Assembly (NCBI RefSeq): GCF_000582785.1
Contig: NZ_HG931174.1
Span: 640,039 to 695,290, forward strand
DNA length: 55,252 nucleotides
From: Candidatus Blastococcus massiliensis AP3
GTDB lineage: Bacteria > Actinomycetota > Actinomycetes > Mycobacteriales > Geodermatophilaceae
Direction of reading: 5' to 3'
Both the position numbers and the translations under genes were made by a program. Within the stretch, counting starts at the first letter, position 1; each line of letters begins with the position of its first letter. Under the pieces are notes generated by a model, which was given only the letters and a program-made list of their open reading frames with translations, searched no databases and was not told where the DNA came from. Of this stretch, positions 15,200 to 23,915 are shown one piece after another.

Positions 15200-16777
15200 T
15201 CACCGGGACAGGTGGACCTCGTTCACCCGATCGCGGCGCCCAGGTAGCCAGACGAGCACGACGACGACGGCGATCGCCCCGGCGGCCGCCGTTCCCACGG
15301 CGGTGACGTGCATGGCGTCGACGAAGGCCTCGCGGGCCGGCTGCACCAGCCCGGCAGCAGCCTCGGCGACCTGGGGGTCGTCCCCGGCCTGCAGCTCGCC
15401 GATCACCGAGAGGGTGCCCACGATCGACTCCCCCGCCCGCTCCTGGACGCTCTCCGGCAGCACGTCGGTGGCATCGCCCAGGAACGCGGTGTAGGAGCCG
15501 GCCAGGACCGAGCCGAGGATGGCCACCCCCAGCGCGCCGCCGACCTGGCGGACGGAGTTGTTCACCGCCGCACCCGCGCCGGCCTTCTCCCGCGGGACGA
15601 CGGACATGATCGACTCGGTGGCCGGCGCCATCACCATCCCCATGCCCGCGCCCTGGACCGACAGGATCGCGAGCAGCAGCCACAACGACGAGTCGGCGCC
15701 CAGCAGCTGGAAGCCCAGGAACGACAGCGTGATCATCGCGAATCCGGTGGCGCACACGGCCTTGGCACCGAACCGCTCCACCAGGACCGAGCTGCGCGGC
15801 GCCATGATCGCCATGCCGAGCGCCACCGGGATGAGCGCGGCGCCGGCCTGGAACGGGCTGTAGCCCAGCACGCCCTGCAGGTAGTAGACGAGGTAGAACG
15901 TCGCGCCGAGCAGGGCGAAGAAGTTCAGCCCGAGCGCGCCGGCCGCGGCCGAGAACGCCGGGTTGCGGAACAGCGAGACGTCCAGCGCCGGGTGGGCCGA
16001 GCGCCGCTGGAGCTGCACGAACAGGGCCAGGAGCAGCAGCCCGCCGACGAGCGGGACGAGCACGCCGGGCGTCGTCCACCCGGCGCCCTCGCCGCCGCGG
16101 ATGATGCCGTAGACCAGCCCGGCGAGCGCCACGATCGACAGCAGGACGCCGGGGACGTCCACGCGGCCCGGCGAGGGGTCCTTCGACTCCGGGACGATCG
16201 CCAGGACCCCGACGATGCCGAGCAGCGCCACCGGCACCCCGATGAGGAACACCGCGCCCCACCAGAAGTGCTCGAGCACCGCACCGCCGGCCAGCGGGCC
16301 GCCCGCGACGGCGATGCCGGCCGTGCCCGCCCACACGCCGATGGCCCGGCCGCGCTCGGGGCCGGGGAAGACGTTGGTGATGACGGCGAGGGTGGTCGGC
16401 TGCACGGCCGCTCCGCCGATGCCCATGACCGCACGCCACCCGATCAGCTCGGCGGGGCTGTCGCTCAGCGCGGCGAGGACCGAGCCCACCGCGAAGATCG
16501 ACAGCCCGATGACCAGGACCCGGCGGCGCCCGATGCGGTCACCGATGACGCCCCAGGAGAACAGCAGCCCGGCGAACACGAGGATGTAGGCGTCCACCGC
16601 CCACTGGAGCTCGGCCTGGGTGGCGCCGAGGTCGCGCTGCAGCGTCGGCAGGGCGACGTTGAGGATCGTGTTGCCCATGATCACCACGAGCAGGCACACC
16701 GTCATGGTGGCGAGCACCCACCACCGGCGGGCGTAGCCGGGAGGAGCCTCCTCGGCCGTGGTGCGGTCCGTCGTCAC
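15200..16777 (-). CDS. MFS drug/proton antiporter, DHA2 (EmrB/QacA) type
   Basis: 525-residue transporter with about 14 membrane helices. The loop motif GVIGDRIGRRRVLVIGLSIF and the motif-C-like GPLAGGAVLEHFWWGAVFLIGVP are features of proton-coupled exporters of lipophilic compounds. Substrate is unknown. Its GTG overlaps the TGA of the YbjN gene (GTGA), so it is translated as the last gene of an mshA-ybjN-MFS run. That coupling makes a link to cell redox or thiol chemistry possible but unproven. Confidence 0.88.
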   Translation of the reverse strand: MTTDRTTAEEAPPGYARRWWVLATMTVCLLVVIMGNTILNVALPTLQRDLGATQAELQWAVDAYILVFAGLLFSWGVIGDRIGRRRVLVIGLSIFAVGSVLAALSDSPAELIGWRAVMGIGGAAVQPTTLAVITNVFPGPERGRAIGVWAGTAGIAVAGGPLAGGAVLEHFWWGAVFLIGVPVALLGIVGVLAIVPESKDPSPGRVDVPGVLLSIVALAGLVYGIIRGGEGAGWTTPGVLVPLVGGLLLLALFVQLQRRSAHPALDVSLFRNPAFSAAAGALGLNFFALLGATFYLVYYLQGVLGYSPFQAGAALIPVALGMAIMAPRSSVLVERFGAKAVCATGFAMITLSFLGFQLLGADSSLWLLLAILSVQGAGMGMVMAPATESIMSVVPREKAGAGAAVNNSVRQVGGALGVAILGSVLAGSYTAFLGDATDVLPESVQERAGESIVGTLSVIGELQAGDDPQVAEAAAGLVQPAREAFVDAMHVTAVGTAAAGAIAVVVVLVWLPGRRDRVNEVHLSR

Positions 16778-17331
16778 TCCCCGCCGGCGCGACCGGCGCT
16801 GCTCCCGTCGTCCTCCGCGCGACGGCTGGGATCGGCGAAGGCGGCGAACGCCTCCAGGTTCCGCAGGGACTCGCCCCGCTTCACCCGCCAGTCCCACTCG
16901 CGGCGGATCGACGTGCCGAAGCCGATCTCGAGCATGGTGTTGAAGTGGTCGTCGGCGTAGCTGAGCACCGAGCCGAGGATGCGGTCGAGCTCCTCCGGCG
17001 TCACCGCGGCGTGCGGCAGCCGGCCGGTCAGGTACACGTCACCGACGTTGTCGATGGAGTACGAGACGCCGTACATCCGGGCGTTGTGCTGCAGCAGGAA
17101 GGTCCAGAGCTGCTCGCGGTTCTCGTCGGGCTGGCGGCAGACGAAGGCCTCCACGCGCAGCGCGTGCTCCCCGACGCTGAGCCCGCAGACGGTCTTGAGC
17201 TTCTTCGTGCCGGGGAGGTCGACCAGCCAGGTCCCCGGCGCGGGGTGCTCGTGCACCAGCTCGGCCTCGCGCAGCGTCCGCTCGATGACGGCGTCGAGCT
17301 CCTCCGTGCTCCGGCTCCCCGGCGCGCTCAT
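16774..17331 (-). CDS. YbjN domain-containing protein (Rv0487-like)
   Basis: 185-residue soluble protein of the YbjN/sensory-transduction-like family, whose fold resembles a type III secretion chaperone. Recognisable stretches are [28 protein letters not shown] and [22 protein letters not shown]. No catalytic residues are apparent. ATG overlaps the mshA stop codon (ATGA) and its own stop overlaps the MFS start, indicating tight coupling. The mshA-ybjN pairing is conserved in M. tuberculosis (Rv0486-Rv0487). Confidence 0.85.
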   Translation of the reverse strand: MSAPGSRSTEELDAVIERTLREAELVHEHPAPGTWLVDLPGTKKLKTVCGLSVGEHALRVEAFVCRQPDENREQLWTFLLQHNARMYGVSYSIDNVGDVYLTGRLPHAAVTPEELDRILGSVLSYADDHFNTMLEIGFGTSIRREWDWRVKRGESLRNLEAFAAFADPSRRAEDDGSSAGRAGGE

Positions 17332-18665
17332 CGGGCCACCTGCACGCTCGGGAGCACGCGCAGCGGGGCGAGGAGCCGCTCGCGGGCCGGGCGGGCGGGC
17401 GCGGTCGCCATGTCGCGGGCCGCGGCGGTGTAGGCCTCGACGAGCGCGTCCGCGGTGCGGTCCCAGGAGAACCGGCCGGCGTGCCGGCGGGCACCGGCCG
17501 CGAGCAGCTCCCGGCGCGCCAGGACGGCGCGCACCGCGGTCGCGTAGTCGCCGGGATCGTGCCCGGCGACCAGGACGCCGGAGACGCCGTCGTGCACCGC
17601 CGTCGGCAGCCCGCCCACGGCCGCGGCCACCACGGGTGTGCCGCAGGCCTGCGACTCCAGCGCCACCAGGCCGAAGGACTCGTTGTGGCTCGGGACGACG
17701 GTCACGTCGGCCGCGCGGTAGTGGTCGGCCAGCCGCTCGGGGGGCTGCGGTGGGAAGAACGTCACGACGTCGGCGATGCCGAGGGAACCGGCCAGCTTCT
17801 GGAGCTGCTCGGGGGCGTCGAGACCGGAGCCGCTGGGGGCGCCCACGACGTGGACGCGGAGCCGGCTCCGCAGGGCGGGGTCGTCGACGAGCAGCTGCGC
17901 CGCCGCGTGCAGCAGGACGTCGGGAGCCTTGAGCGGCTGGATCCGGCCGACGAAGAGCAGGACGACGGCGTCCTCCGGCATCCCCACGGCGCGCCGGGCG
18001 GCGGCCCGCGAGCCGGGTGCGAACCGGTCGAGGTCGACGCCCGGAGGGACGACGAGGGTCCGTGCGGGATCGGCGCCGTAGAGGCGCACGAGCTGGCGGG
18101 CCTCCTCGTCGGTGTTGGCGATGAGCCGGTCGGCCTCGGCCACCACCTGCTCCTCGCCGATGACGCGGGCCCGCGGCTCGGGCCGGTCGCCGTCCGCCAG
18201 CGCCTCGTTCTTGACCTTGGCCAGAGTGTGCGCGGTGTGGATCAGCGGCACGCTCCACCGGTCGCGGGCCAGCCAGCCGACCTGCCCGGACAGCCAGTAG
18301 TGGGAGTGCACGACGTCGTAGTACCCCGGCTCGTGCTGGGCCTCCTCGCGCAGCACGGCGGCGGTGAAGGCGCAGAGCTGCGCGGGGAGCTCCTCCTTGC
18401 CGAGCCCCTCGAAGGGGCCGGCGTTCACGTGCCGGACGGTGACGCCGGGGCTCATCTCGACGACGGGCGGCAGGTCGCTGGAGGTGGCGCGGGTGAAGAT
18501 GTCGACCGCGATGCCGCGGGCGGCCAGACGGCGGGACGCCTCGACGATGTAGACGTTCATGCCGCCGGCGTCGCCGGCGCCGGGCTGGTCGAGCGGGCTG
18601 GTGTGCACCGAGAGCGTGGCCACCCGCCGGGGCGTGCCGGTGCGGAACGCGCGGTGAGCGGGCAC
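17328..18665 (-). CDS. mshA: D-inositol-3-phosphate glycosyltransferase MshA
   Basis: 445-residue GT4-family, GT-B fold enzyme for the first step of mycothiol synthesis. It transfers GlcNAc from UDP-GlcNAc to 1-L-myo-inositol-1-phosphate. Evidence includes [20 protein letters not shown] at the N-terminus, [17 protein letters not shown] before the donor site, and [21 protein letters not shown] (donor-binding E-x7-E type motif). GTG 18665 is preceded by GGGAGG at 7 nt; upstream in-frame starts lack this. MshD, the last mycothiol enzyme, is also in this window. Confidence 0.94.
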   Translation of the reverse strand: MPAHRAFRTGTPRRVATLSVHTSPLDQPGAGDAGGMNVYIVEASRRLAARGIAVDIFTRATSSDLPPVVEMSPGVTVRHVNAGPFEGLGKEELPAQLCAFTAAVLREEAQHEPGYYDVVHSHYWLSGQVGWLARDRWSVPLIHTAHTLAKVKNEALADGDRPEPRARVIGEEQVVAEADRLIANTDEEARQLVRLYGADPARTLVVPPGVDLDRFAPGSRAAARRAVGMPEDAVVLLFVGRIQPLKAPDVLLHAAAQLLVDDPALRSRLRVHVVGAPSGSGLDAPEQLQKLAGSLGIADVVTFFPPQPPERLADHYRAADVTVVPSHNESFGLVALESQACGTPVVAAAVGGLPTAVHDGVSGVLVAGHDPGDYATAVRAVLARRELLAAGARRHAGRFSWDRTADALVEAYTAAARDMATAPARPARERLLAPLRVLPSVQVAR

Positions 18666-18770
18666 GTGCGTTCCTCCCGCTCTGCTGTTCCCGTGGTCCG
18701 GACCGTTCGAGGGGGCAACGTCGGCAACCCCTGTCGGTCTTCCATCCTGCAACAGCGTCAGGATGACCAC

Positions 18771-19559
18771 ATGTCAGGAGCCGTTCCTCTCACCCGTACC
18801 GGTGCCCGCGAGCTGCCCGGCTCGGGCCGCACCGCCGTCGTCACCGGGGCGTCCAGCGGGATCGGGGCGGCCACCGCCGCCCGGCTCGCGGCCGAGGGTT
18901 TCGACGTCGTCCTCGGTGCGCGGCGACTGGACCGGCTCGAGGAGCTGGCGGCCTCGATCGGGGGCCGGGCGCTGCAGCTGGACGTCACCGACGCAGGCTC
19001 GGTCGAGGCGTTCGCCGCCGCGCTGGACCGGGTGGACGTGCTGGTCAACAACGCCGGCGGGGCGTTCGATGCGAACCCCGTGGCCGAGGCGGACCTCGAC
19101 TCGTGGGCGCGGACCTACGAGGTGAACGTGCTCGGCACGGTGCGGCTGACCAAGGCGCTGCTCCCCGCGCTGATCGCCTCGGGAGCCGGGGACGTGCTGT
19201 TCGTCGGCTCCACGGCGGGGTTGACCACCTACGAGAACGGGAGCTCGTACACGGCGGCCAAGCACGGCGAGCACGCCCTCGCCGGGGCGCTGCGCCTGGA
19301 ACTGGTCGGCGAACCGGTGCGCGTCATCGAGGTCGCGCCCGGGATGGTGCACACGGAGGAGTTCTCGCTCAACCGGCTGGGCTCGGCCGACCAGGCGGAC
19401 GCGGTCTACCGCGGGGTGCGGGAGCCGCTGGTGGCCGAGGACGTCGCCGACTGCATCGCCTGGGCGCTGACCCGCCCGCACCACGTGAACGTGGATCTGC
19501 TCGTCGTCCGCCCCCGCGCCCAGGCCGCGCAGCACAAGGTCCACCGCGAGGGGGGCTGA
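18771..19559 (+). CDS. Short-chain dehydrogenase/reductase (classical SDR)
   Basis: 262-residue oxidoreductase. The cofactor motif is TGASSGIG (25-32), NNAG is at 93-96, and the catalytic triad is S147, Y160 and K164 (YTAAK). A basic residue pair (GARRLDR) after the second strand suggests NADP preference. The substrate is unknown; the sequence resembles YdfG-type 3-hydroxy acid dehydrogenases. ATG 18771 is preceded by CAGGAT and 6 nt. It is divergent from mshA and followed 5 bp later by a DinB-like gene, probably in one transcript. Confidence 0.88.
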   Translation: MSGAVPLTRTGARELPGSGRTAVVTGASSGIGAATAARLAAEGFDVVLGARRLDRLEELAASIGGRALQLDVTDAGSVEAFAAALDRVDVLVNNAGGAFDANPVAEADLDSWARTYEVNVLGTVRLTKALLPALIASGAGDVLFVGSTAGLTTYENGSSYTAAKHGEHALAGALRLELVGEPVRVIEVAPGMVHTEEFSLNRLGSADQADAVYRGVREPLVAEDVADCIAWALTRPHHVNVDLLVVRPRAQAAQHKVHREGG

Positions 19560-19564
19560 TCCCG

Positions 19565-20122
19565 GTGGACGAACTGGCCGCTCTCGACATCGCGGCCGAT
19601 GACCTGCTGGTGCGGCTGGCGGCCGTCCTGCCGGAGCACCTGGACCGGCCCAGCGCGTGTCCGGGCTGGTCGGTCTTCGACCTGGTGAACCACGTCAACG
19701 GCGGGGGTCACCGCTACCTGCTGCTCCTGGGCGGCGCCGCCGCCGACGAGCTCACCGCGACCCGCACCCAGGACCACGTCCGACCCGACCCCGTCGCCGC
19801 CTGCCGGCGCTGGCAGGAACCCCTGGCCGCGGCGTTCGCCGAGCCGGGGGCCCTCGACCGCGTGGTGCACCACCCGGCGGGCGACCGCTCGGGACGGGAC
19901 CTGCTCCGCATGCGGACGCTCGACCTGGCGCTGCACGCCTGGGACCTCGCCACCTCGCTCGGCCTGGACGACGCCCTGGACCCGTCCCTCGGCGAGCACC
20001 TGCTGGCGCACGGCGCCGGCCTGGTCGAGGAGCTGCGCGGGCTCGGGATGTACGCCCAGCCGGGCGTCGACGACGGCGGTCCCGCCCAGCTCCGGCTGCT
20101 CCGGCTGACGGGGAGGGCCTGA
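19565..20122 (+). CDS. DinB-like/maleylpyruvate isomerase N-terminal domain protein (TIGR03086-like)
   Basis: 185-residue helical-bundle protein. CPGWSVFDLVNHVNGGGHRY contains the characteristic histidine of the mycothiol-dependent maleylpyruvate isomerase N-domain. A second histidine is in TLDLALHAWDLA, so a metal site of the DinB type is likely. Members often depend on mycothiol, which this organism makes. The exact reaction is unknown. GTG 19565 lies 5 bp after the SDR stop. Confidence 0.78.
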   Translation: MDELAALDIAADDLLVRLAAVLPEHLDRPSACPGWSVFDLVNHVNGGGHRYLLLLGGAAADELTATRTQDHVRPDPVAACRRWQEPLAAAFAEPGALDRVVHHPAGDRSGRDLLRMRTLDLALHAWDLATSLGLDDALDPSLGEHLLAHGAGLVEELRGLGMYAQPGVDDGGPAQLRLLRLTGRA

Positions 20123-20141
20123 GGCCCGCCGTACTGCAGCG

Positions 20142-20185
20142 GAAGCCGCGGTAGACGGCGGCTCTCGCTACCGCACCGCGGCTTC
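20142..20185. terminator. Bidirectional terminator hairpin
   Basis: GAAGCCGCG (20142) and CGCGGCTTC (20177) form a 9-bp stem, extended by GTAG/CTAC with a small bulge. It lies in the 78-bp gap between two convergent genes. Confidence 0.6.
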
Positions 20186-20200
20186 GAGGTCCGGGGGCCC

Positions 20201-20479
20201 CTACCGCTGGGCGAGCGGGTCGTACGCCTCGGCCATCGCCGGCGGATCGAGCAGGGAGCCGAACCGCTCGGATGCGGCGCGGTACTCCACCAGGTCCTTC
20301 ACGAGGTACCTCTGATCCTGGATTGCGGAGCTGAGGAGCCCGGCCAGGCCGCTGTCGGCGCCAGCCCGTTCCATCCACGCGTCCTGCTCGGGGACGTCGA
20401 GGTGCTCCGGCCACGGATCGGAGACCGATAGGACCTGCAGGAGCTCCTGCATCCGGGCCACGCGCCGGTCGGGCGTCAC
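20201..20479 (-). CDS. Small hypothetical protein coupled to murB
   Basis: 92-residue soluble, acidic protein with no motif that I recognise. Its GTG overlaps the murB stop codon (GTGA), and it ends before a terminator hairpin, which supports it being real. It is rich in charged amphipathic helices (EQDAWMERAG; VKDLVEYRAASERFG). Function is unknown. Confidence 0.6.
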   Translation of the reverse strand: MTPDRRVARMQELLQVLSVSDPWPEHLDVPEQDAWMERAGADSGLAGLLSSAIQDQRYLVKDLVEYRAASERFGSLLDPPAMAEAYDPLAQR

Positions 20480-21483
20480 GGCCGGACGGCGGTGGGTTCG
20501 CGGTCGAGGGTGACGCCGAACTTCCCGCGCACGGTGTCGGCGATCCGATCGGCGAAGGCGAGCAGCTCGGCGGCGGTGGCGCCGTCCTCGGTGGTGAGCG
20601 CCAGGCTGTGCCGCGACGACGTCCCGACGCGCCCCTCCCGCGTGCCGCGACCGAAGCCGGCGTGCTGCACCAGCCAGGCGGCGCTGAGCTTGACGTGCCC
20701 GTCGCCGGCCGGCCAGCTCGGGCAGCCCTCGACGGCGCGCTCGGCCGGGACGATCGGGTTCGTGAAGAAGGAGCCGGCGCTGCGGGAGTCGGGGTCGGCC
20801 GGGTCCCAGACCATGCCCTTGCCGCGGCGCAGGCCCAGCACGGCCTCGCGGACCTCGGCCAGCGGGGCGCGCTCCCCGATCTCCACGCCCAGGGTGCGGG
20901 CCAGCTCGGCGTAGCCGACCGGCCGTGACAGCGGGCTTGCCTCCAGGGCGAACTCCACCTCGAGGACGACGAAGCGCCCGGGCTCGCGCTTGAGCCGGCT
21001 GTCCCGGTAGGCGAACCCGCACTCGGCCGGGGTGAGCAGCTGCTCGGACTTCTCGGCGCGGTCGTACACGCGGACGACGGTGATCGTCTGCGCGACCTCC
21101 TGGCCGTAGGCGCCCACGTTCTGCACGGGCGTGGCGCCGGTCGACCCGGGGATGCCCGACAGCGCCTCCATCCCGGCGAGCTGCCCGGCGACGGTGTGCG
21201 CGACCAGCCCGTCCCAGTCCTCGCCGGCCTGCACGGTCAACCGGTCGCCGTCGCGCCGGATGCCACGGGTGCGGACGGCGACGACGTCACCGGGCCAGCC
21301 CTCGTCCGGCGCGACGACGTTGGAGCCGCCGCCGAGCAGGAGCAGCGGGCGGCCAGCCTCGTCTGCGTCCCGGACGGTGTCGACCAGCTCGTCGGCGGTC
21401 TCTGCCTCGAGCAACCGCTCGATCGGACCACCCACGGCGAGGGTGGTGAGGTCCGCCAGCCGGACGTCGTGTCGAACCTGCAC
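20476..21483 (-). CDS. murB: UDP-N-acetylenolpyruvoylglucosamine reductase
   Basis: 335-residue FAD enzyme that reduces UDP-GlcNAc-enolpyruvate to UDP-MurNAc in peptidoglycan synthesis. FAD-binding segments are TTLAVGGP, LLGGGSNVV and GIPGSTGATPVQNVGAYGQE. The catalytic Ser is in SRSAGSFFTNP. Equivalent to Rv0482. GTG 21483 is leaderless: TAGCGT and 6 nt precede it. It is divergent from a methyltransferase gene only 34 bp away. Confidence 0.95.
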   Translation of the reverse strand: MQVRHDVRLADLTTLAVGGPIERLLEAETADELVDTVRDADEAGRPLLLLGGGSNVVAPDEGWPGDVVAVRTRGIRRDGDRLTVQAGEDWDGLVAHTVAGQLAGMEALSGIPGSTGATPVQNVGAYGQEVAQTITVVRVYDRAEKSEQLLTPAECGFAYRDSRLKREPGRFVVLEVEFALEASPLSRPVGYAELARTLGVEIGERAPLAEVREAVLGLRRGKGMVWDPADPDSRSAGSFFTNPIVPAERAVEGCPSWPAGDGHVKLSAAWLVQHAGFGRGTREGRVGTSSRHSLALTTEDGATAAELLAFADRIADTVRGKFGVTLDREPTAVRP

Positions 21484-21489
21484 GATGCC

Positions 21490-21509
21490 ACGCTAGCCCG
21501 GACTACCCT
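21490..21509. promoter_or_regulatory. Back-to-back leaderless promoters of murB and the methyltransferase gene
   Basis: TAGCGT on the minus strand (21495 to 21490) lies 6 nt before murB. TACCCT on the plus strand (21504-21509) lies 8 nt before the methyltransferase GTG. The whole intergenic region is 34 bp, so the two polymerase sites must overlap. Confidence 0.5.
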
Positions 21510-21517
21510 CCATACCG

Positions 21518-22384
21518 GTGAGCGAGGCAGGGAGCGACCACAAGCAGCGGGCCTCGCTGTCCCCTCAGCCCCAGCGCAAGGCGCCGCGGCTGGCTGCCGG
21601 CCGGGCACGGGCCCTGGGACTCCCGACCCGGGGCACGACCAACGCCAACCGGCTGCGCCGCGTCGACCGCTGGCTGCTCGCCACCCAGATCCCGCGCCTG
21701 CGCGACTCCGCGCGACCGCTGGTCGTCGACCTCGGCTACGGCGCCTCCGCCGTCACCACGCTGGAGCTGGTCGAACGGCTGGCGCCCGAGGTCGACGGCC
21801 TCGAGGTCGTGGGCCTGGAGATCGATCCGGCCCGCGTGGCCGCGGTGGAGGCCGACCGCGACCCGCCGCGGGTGGACTTCCGCCTCGGCGGCTTCGAGCT
21901 GGCCGGCCTGCAGCCGGTGCTGGTGCGCGCCTTCAACGTGCTGCGCCAGTACGACGAGGAGTCGGCGGCTCGCGCGTGGACGACCATGTGCGCGGCGCTC
22001 GGGCCCGGCGGCCTGGTCGTGGAGGGCACCTGCGACGAGTGGGGACGGCGCTCGACGTGGGTCGCCCTCGACGCCGAGGGCCCGCTGACGCTCACACTGG
22101 CCGCACGGGTCTCCGACATCGCCACGCCCTCGGACCTGGCCGAGCGGCTGCCGAAGGCCCTCATCCACCACAACGTGCCGGGGCAGCCGGTGCACGAGTT
22201 CCTGCGTGCCTTCGACGTCGCGTGGGCCTCCGCCGCGGGGATGTCCACCTTCGGGCCGCGGCAGCGCTGGGTCGCCGCGGTCGAGGCGCTGGCCGAGCAG
22301 GGCTGGCCGCTGGTCGGCTCCTCCCGCCGGTGGCGGCACGGCGAGGTCACCGTGCGCTGGTCGGCGGTCGCCCCGGTCGAGTAG
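21518..22384 (+). CDS. Class I SAM-dependent methyltransferase-like protein
   Basis: 288-residue protein with a Rossmann methyltransferase fold. Motif I is VVDLGYGASAVTT, the acidic residue after the second strand is in GLEIDPARV, and the FNVLRQYDEE segment follows. The N-terminal 40 residues are basic and unstructured. The substrate is not evident. The start GTG 21518 is probably leaderless. It is divergent from murB with 34 bp between. Confidence 0.78.
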   Translation: MSEAGSDHKQRASLSPQPQRKAPRLAAGRARALGLPTRGTTNANRLRRVDRWLLATQIPRLRDSARPLVVDLGYGASAVTTLELVERLAPEVDGLEVVGLEIDPARVAAVEADRDPPRVDFRLGGFELAGLQPVLVRAFNVLRQYDEESAARAWTTMCAALGPGGLVVEGTCDEWGRRSTWVALDAEGPLTLTLAARVSDIATPSDLAERLPKALIHHNVPGQPVHEFLRAFDVAWASAAGMSTFGPRQRWVAAVEALAEQGWPLVGSSRRWRHGEVTVRWSAVAPVE

Positions 22385-22431
22385 GCGACGTTCCCGCGGG
22401 AACGTCCACGGCACCGCGTTCGATGCCCGGC

Positions 22432-23190
22432 TCAGCTCAACGCCAGGCCTCGTCCCACTCCTGGGGGGGGCGTCGAGCAGCGCTCGTCGCGGTACTGCCC
22501 GGGCACCATCCACCACTCCTCGTCCGGCCCGCTCTCCAGCACCGTGGGATCGTCCGGGCCGCCCAGGCCGGGAACGTCGATGGACCACTGCTCCCACAAC
22601 ACGCCGATGTCCCAGTCCGGATAGATGCAGGTCCGGCCGACCGCGGCGTAGTACTGGCCTTCCCTGCTGCATCCCTGGGTGGTCGACAGCTCGAGAGGGA
22701 CGTCATCGAGGGCGCAGCTGGCCGGGGACGACCCGCCGTGCGGCAGCGAACGGAGCTCGTCGCAGCGGTAGGGGCCGAGCATGACGAACGGCGTCGGCAG
22801 GTGGGCGGCCCGCACGCCGTGAACCTCGACCCAGGGCTGCCCCGTGGCGGCCGTCAGCCCGGCGTCGGGCAGGAAGACGACGGCGGCTTCGGCGGCCAGC
22901 CGCCGTTCGTCCCCGTCGGGGTAGGTGACCCTGCGCAGCCCCGAGCACTCGTACCGGTAGGACCGCACCGCTGCGCCGCCTTCGGTCACGCAGCCGTTCC
23001 ACGCCGGGTCCTCGTCCAGCGGGCCGAGGTCGGTTCCGGCCAGATCGGCACAGGAAGGCAGCCCTGACGAGCCGGCCGCGGTGTCGTCCGCCCCGCTGTT
23101 CCGCATCGCCAGCCAGGTGACGACGGCGGCGGCCAGCACCACCGCGAGCACGAGAGCCACGAGCCGGCTGCCGTCCATCCGTCGGAGCAT
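22432..23190 (-). CDS. Hypothetical membrane-anchored or secreted protein
   Basis: 252-residue protein. After MLRRMDGSR comes a single hydrophobic segment (LVALVLAVVLAAAVVTWLAM), then an extracytoplasmic domain with about ten cysteines, likely disulfide-bonded, and many Trp/Tyr residues near the end. No known domain is recognised. ATG 23190 has GGAGG at 4 nt. A run of eight C on the coding strand (22463-22470) lies nine codons before the stop; loss of one C would give an alternative end in QEWDEAWR with a stop at 22437. Confidence 0.65.
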   Translation of the reverse strand: MLRRMDGSRLVALVLAVVLAAAVVTWLAMRNSGADDTAAGSSGLPSCADLAGTDLGPLDEDPAWNGCVTEGGAAVRSYRYECSGLRRVTYPDGDERRLAAEAAVVFLPDAGLTAATGQPWVEVHGVRAAHLPTPFVMLGPYRCDELRSLPHGGSSPASCALDDVPLELSTTQGCSREGQYYAAVGRTCIYPDWDIGVLWEQWSIDVPGLGGPDDPTVLESGPDEEWWMVPGQYRDERCSTPPPGVGRGLALS

Positions 23191-23302
23191 CAGACCTCCA
23201 CGGTCTCGACCGGCAGCCAGCGCGCCGGCTGCTCCCTCACCTGTACACGCTCCGATGCACCCCGGGCGCTGCGAGTGCCGAGAAATTACTCGCGCCGGCC
23301 CG

Positions 23303-23893
23303 TCACGGGACGACGCTGCGGATCCGGTCGAGGACGGAATCCACCATGGCGACCTGCTGCTGTGCCGAGGCGCTGTGCGCGTGCAACGCCGCCTGGATGC
23401 TCAGGCCGTCGTTCAGGACGTGCAGCTCGTGGACGACGGCCTCGACGTCGACGTCGGGCCGCAGCTCGCCCTGCTCGCGCGCCTGGACGAGCCGGGTGCG
23501 CAGGGTGCTGCGGAACCCCTCCACCTCGCCCGCGTAGACGTCGACGAGCCGGGGGTTGCCGACGGCCTGCCCCCAGAAGCTCACCTCGACGACGGCGAGG
23601 AACCGGCGCCGCTCGTCCACGGGCAGGCACTCGACCATGTACTGGCGGACCGAGGCCAGGCCGGTCAGCTCCGGGTCCAGCCGGGCGCGCACCTCCGCGT
23701 GCGCGGCCAGCATGGCCGAGGCCATGAGCTCGGCCTTGTCCGCGAAGTAGTGCGCCAGGACCCCGATGGAGCAGCCGGCCTCGCGGGCGATGCCGCGGGT
23801 CGTCGCGCTGGCGATGCCCTCCCGCGCGATGACCCGCCAGGTCGCCTCGATGACCGACCGGCGGCGCTCGTCGTGATCGACGATCTTGGGCAC
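23303..23893 (-). CDS. TetR/AcrR family transcriptional regulator
   Basis: 196-residue regulator. The N-terminal helix-turn-helix reads TTRGIAREAGCSIGVLAHYF, and the C-terminal ligand domain resembles the BetI/TetR_C_6 type. It lies 22 bp downstream of the amidase gene in the same direction, so it is probably the local regulator of the amidase/GGT/decarboxylase cassette. GTG 23893 has GGAGGAG upstream. Candidate operators are the dyads at 25248-25263 and 29552-29588. Confidence 0.9.
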   Translation of the reverse strand: MPKIVDHDERRRSVIEATWRVIAREGIASATTRGIAREAGCSIGVLAHYFADKAELMASAMLAAHAEVRARLDPELTGLASVRQYMVECLPVDERRRFLAVVEVSFWGQAVGNPRLVDVYAGEVEGFRSTLRTRLVQAREQGELRPDVDVEAVVHELHVLNDGLSIQAALHAHSASAQQQVAMVDSVLDRIRSVVP

Positions 23894-23915
23894 GTCTCCT
23901 CCTGTGGGACGTCGC

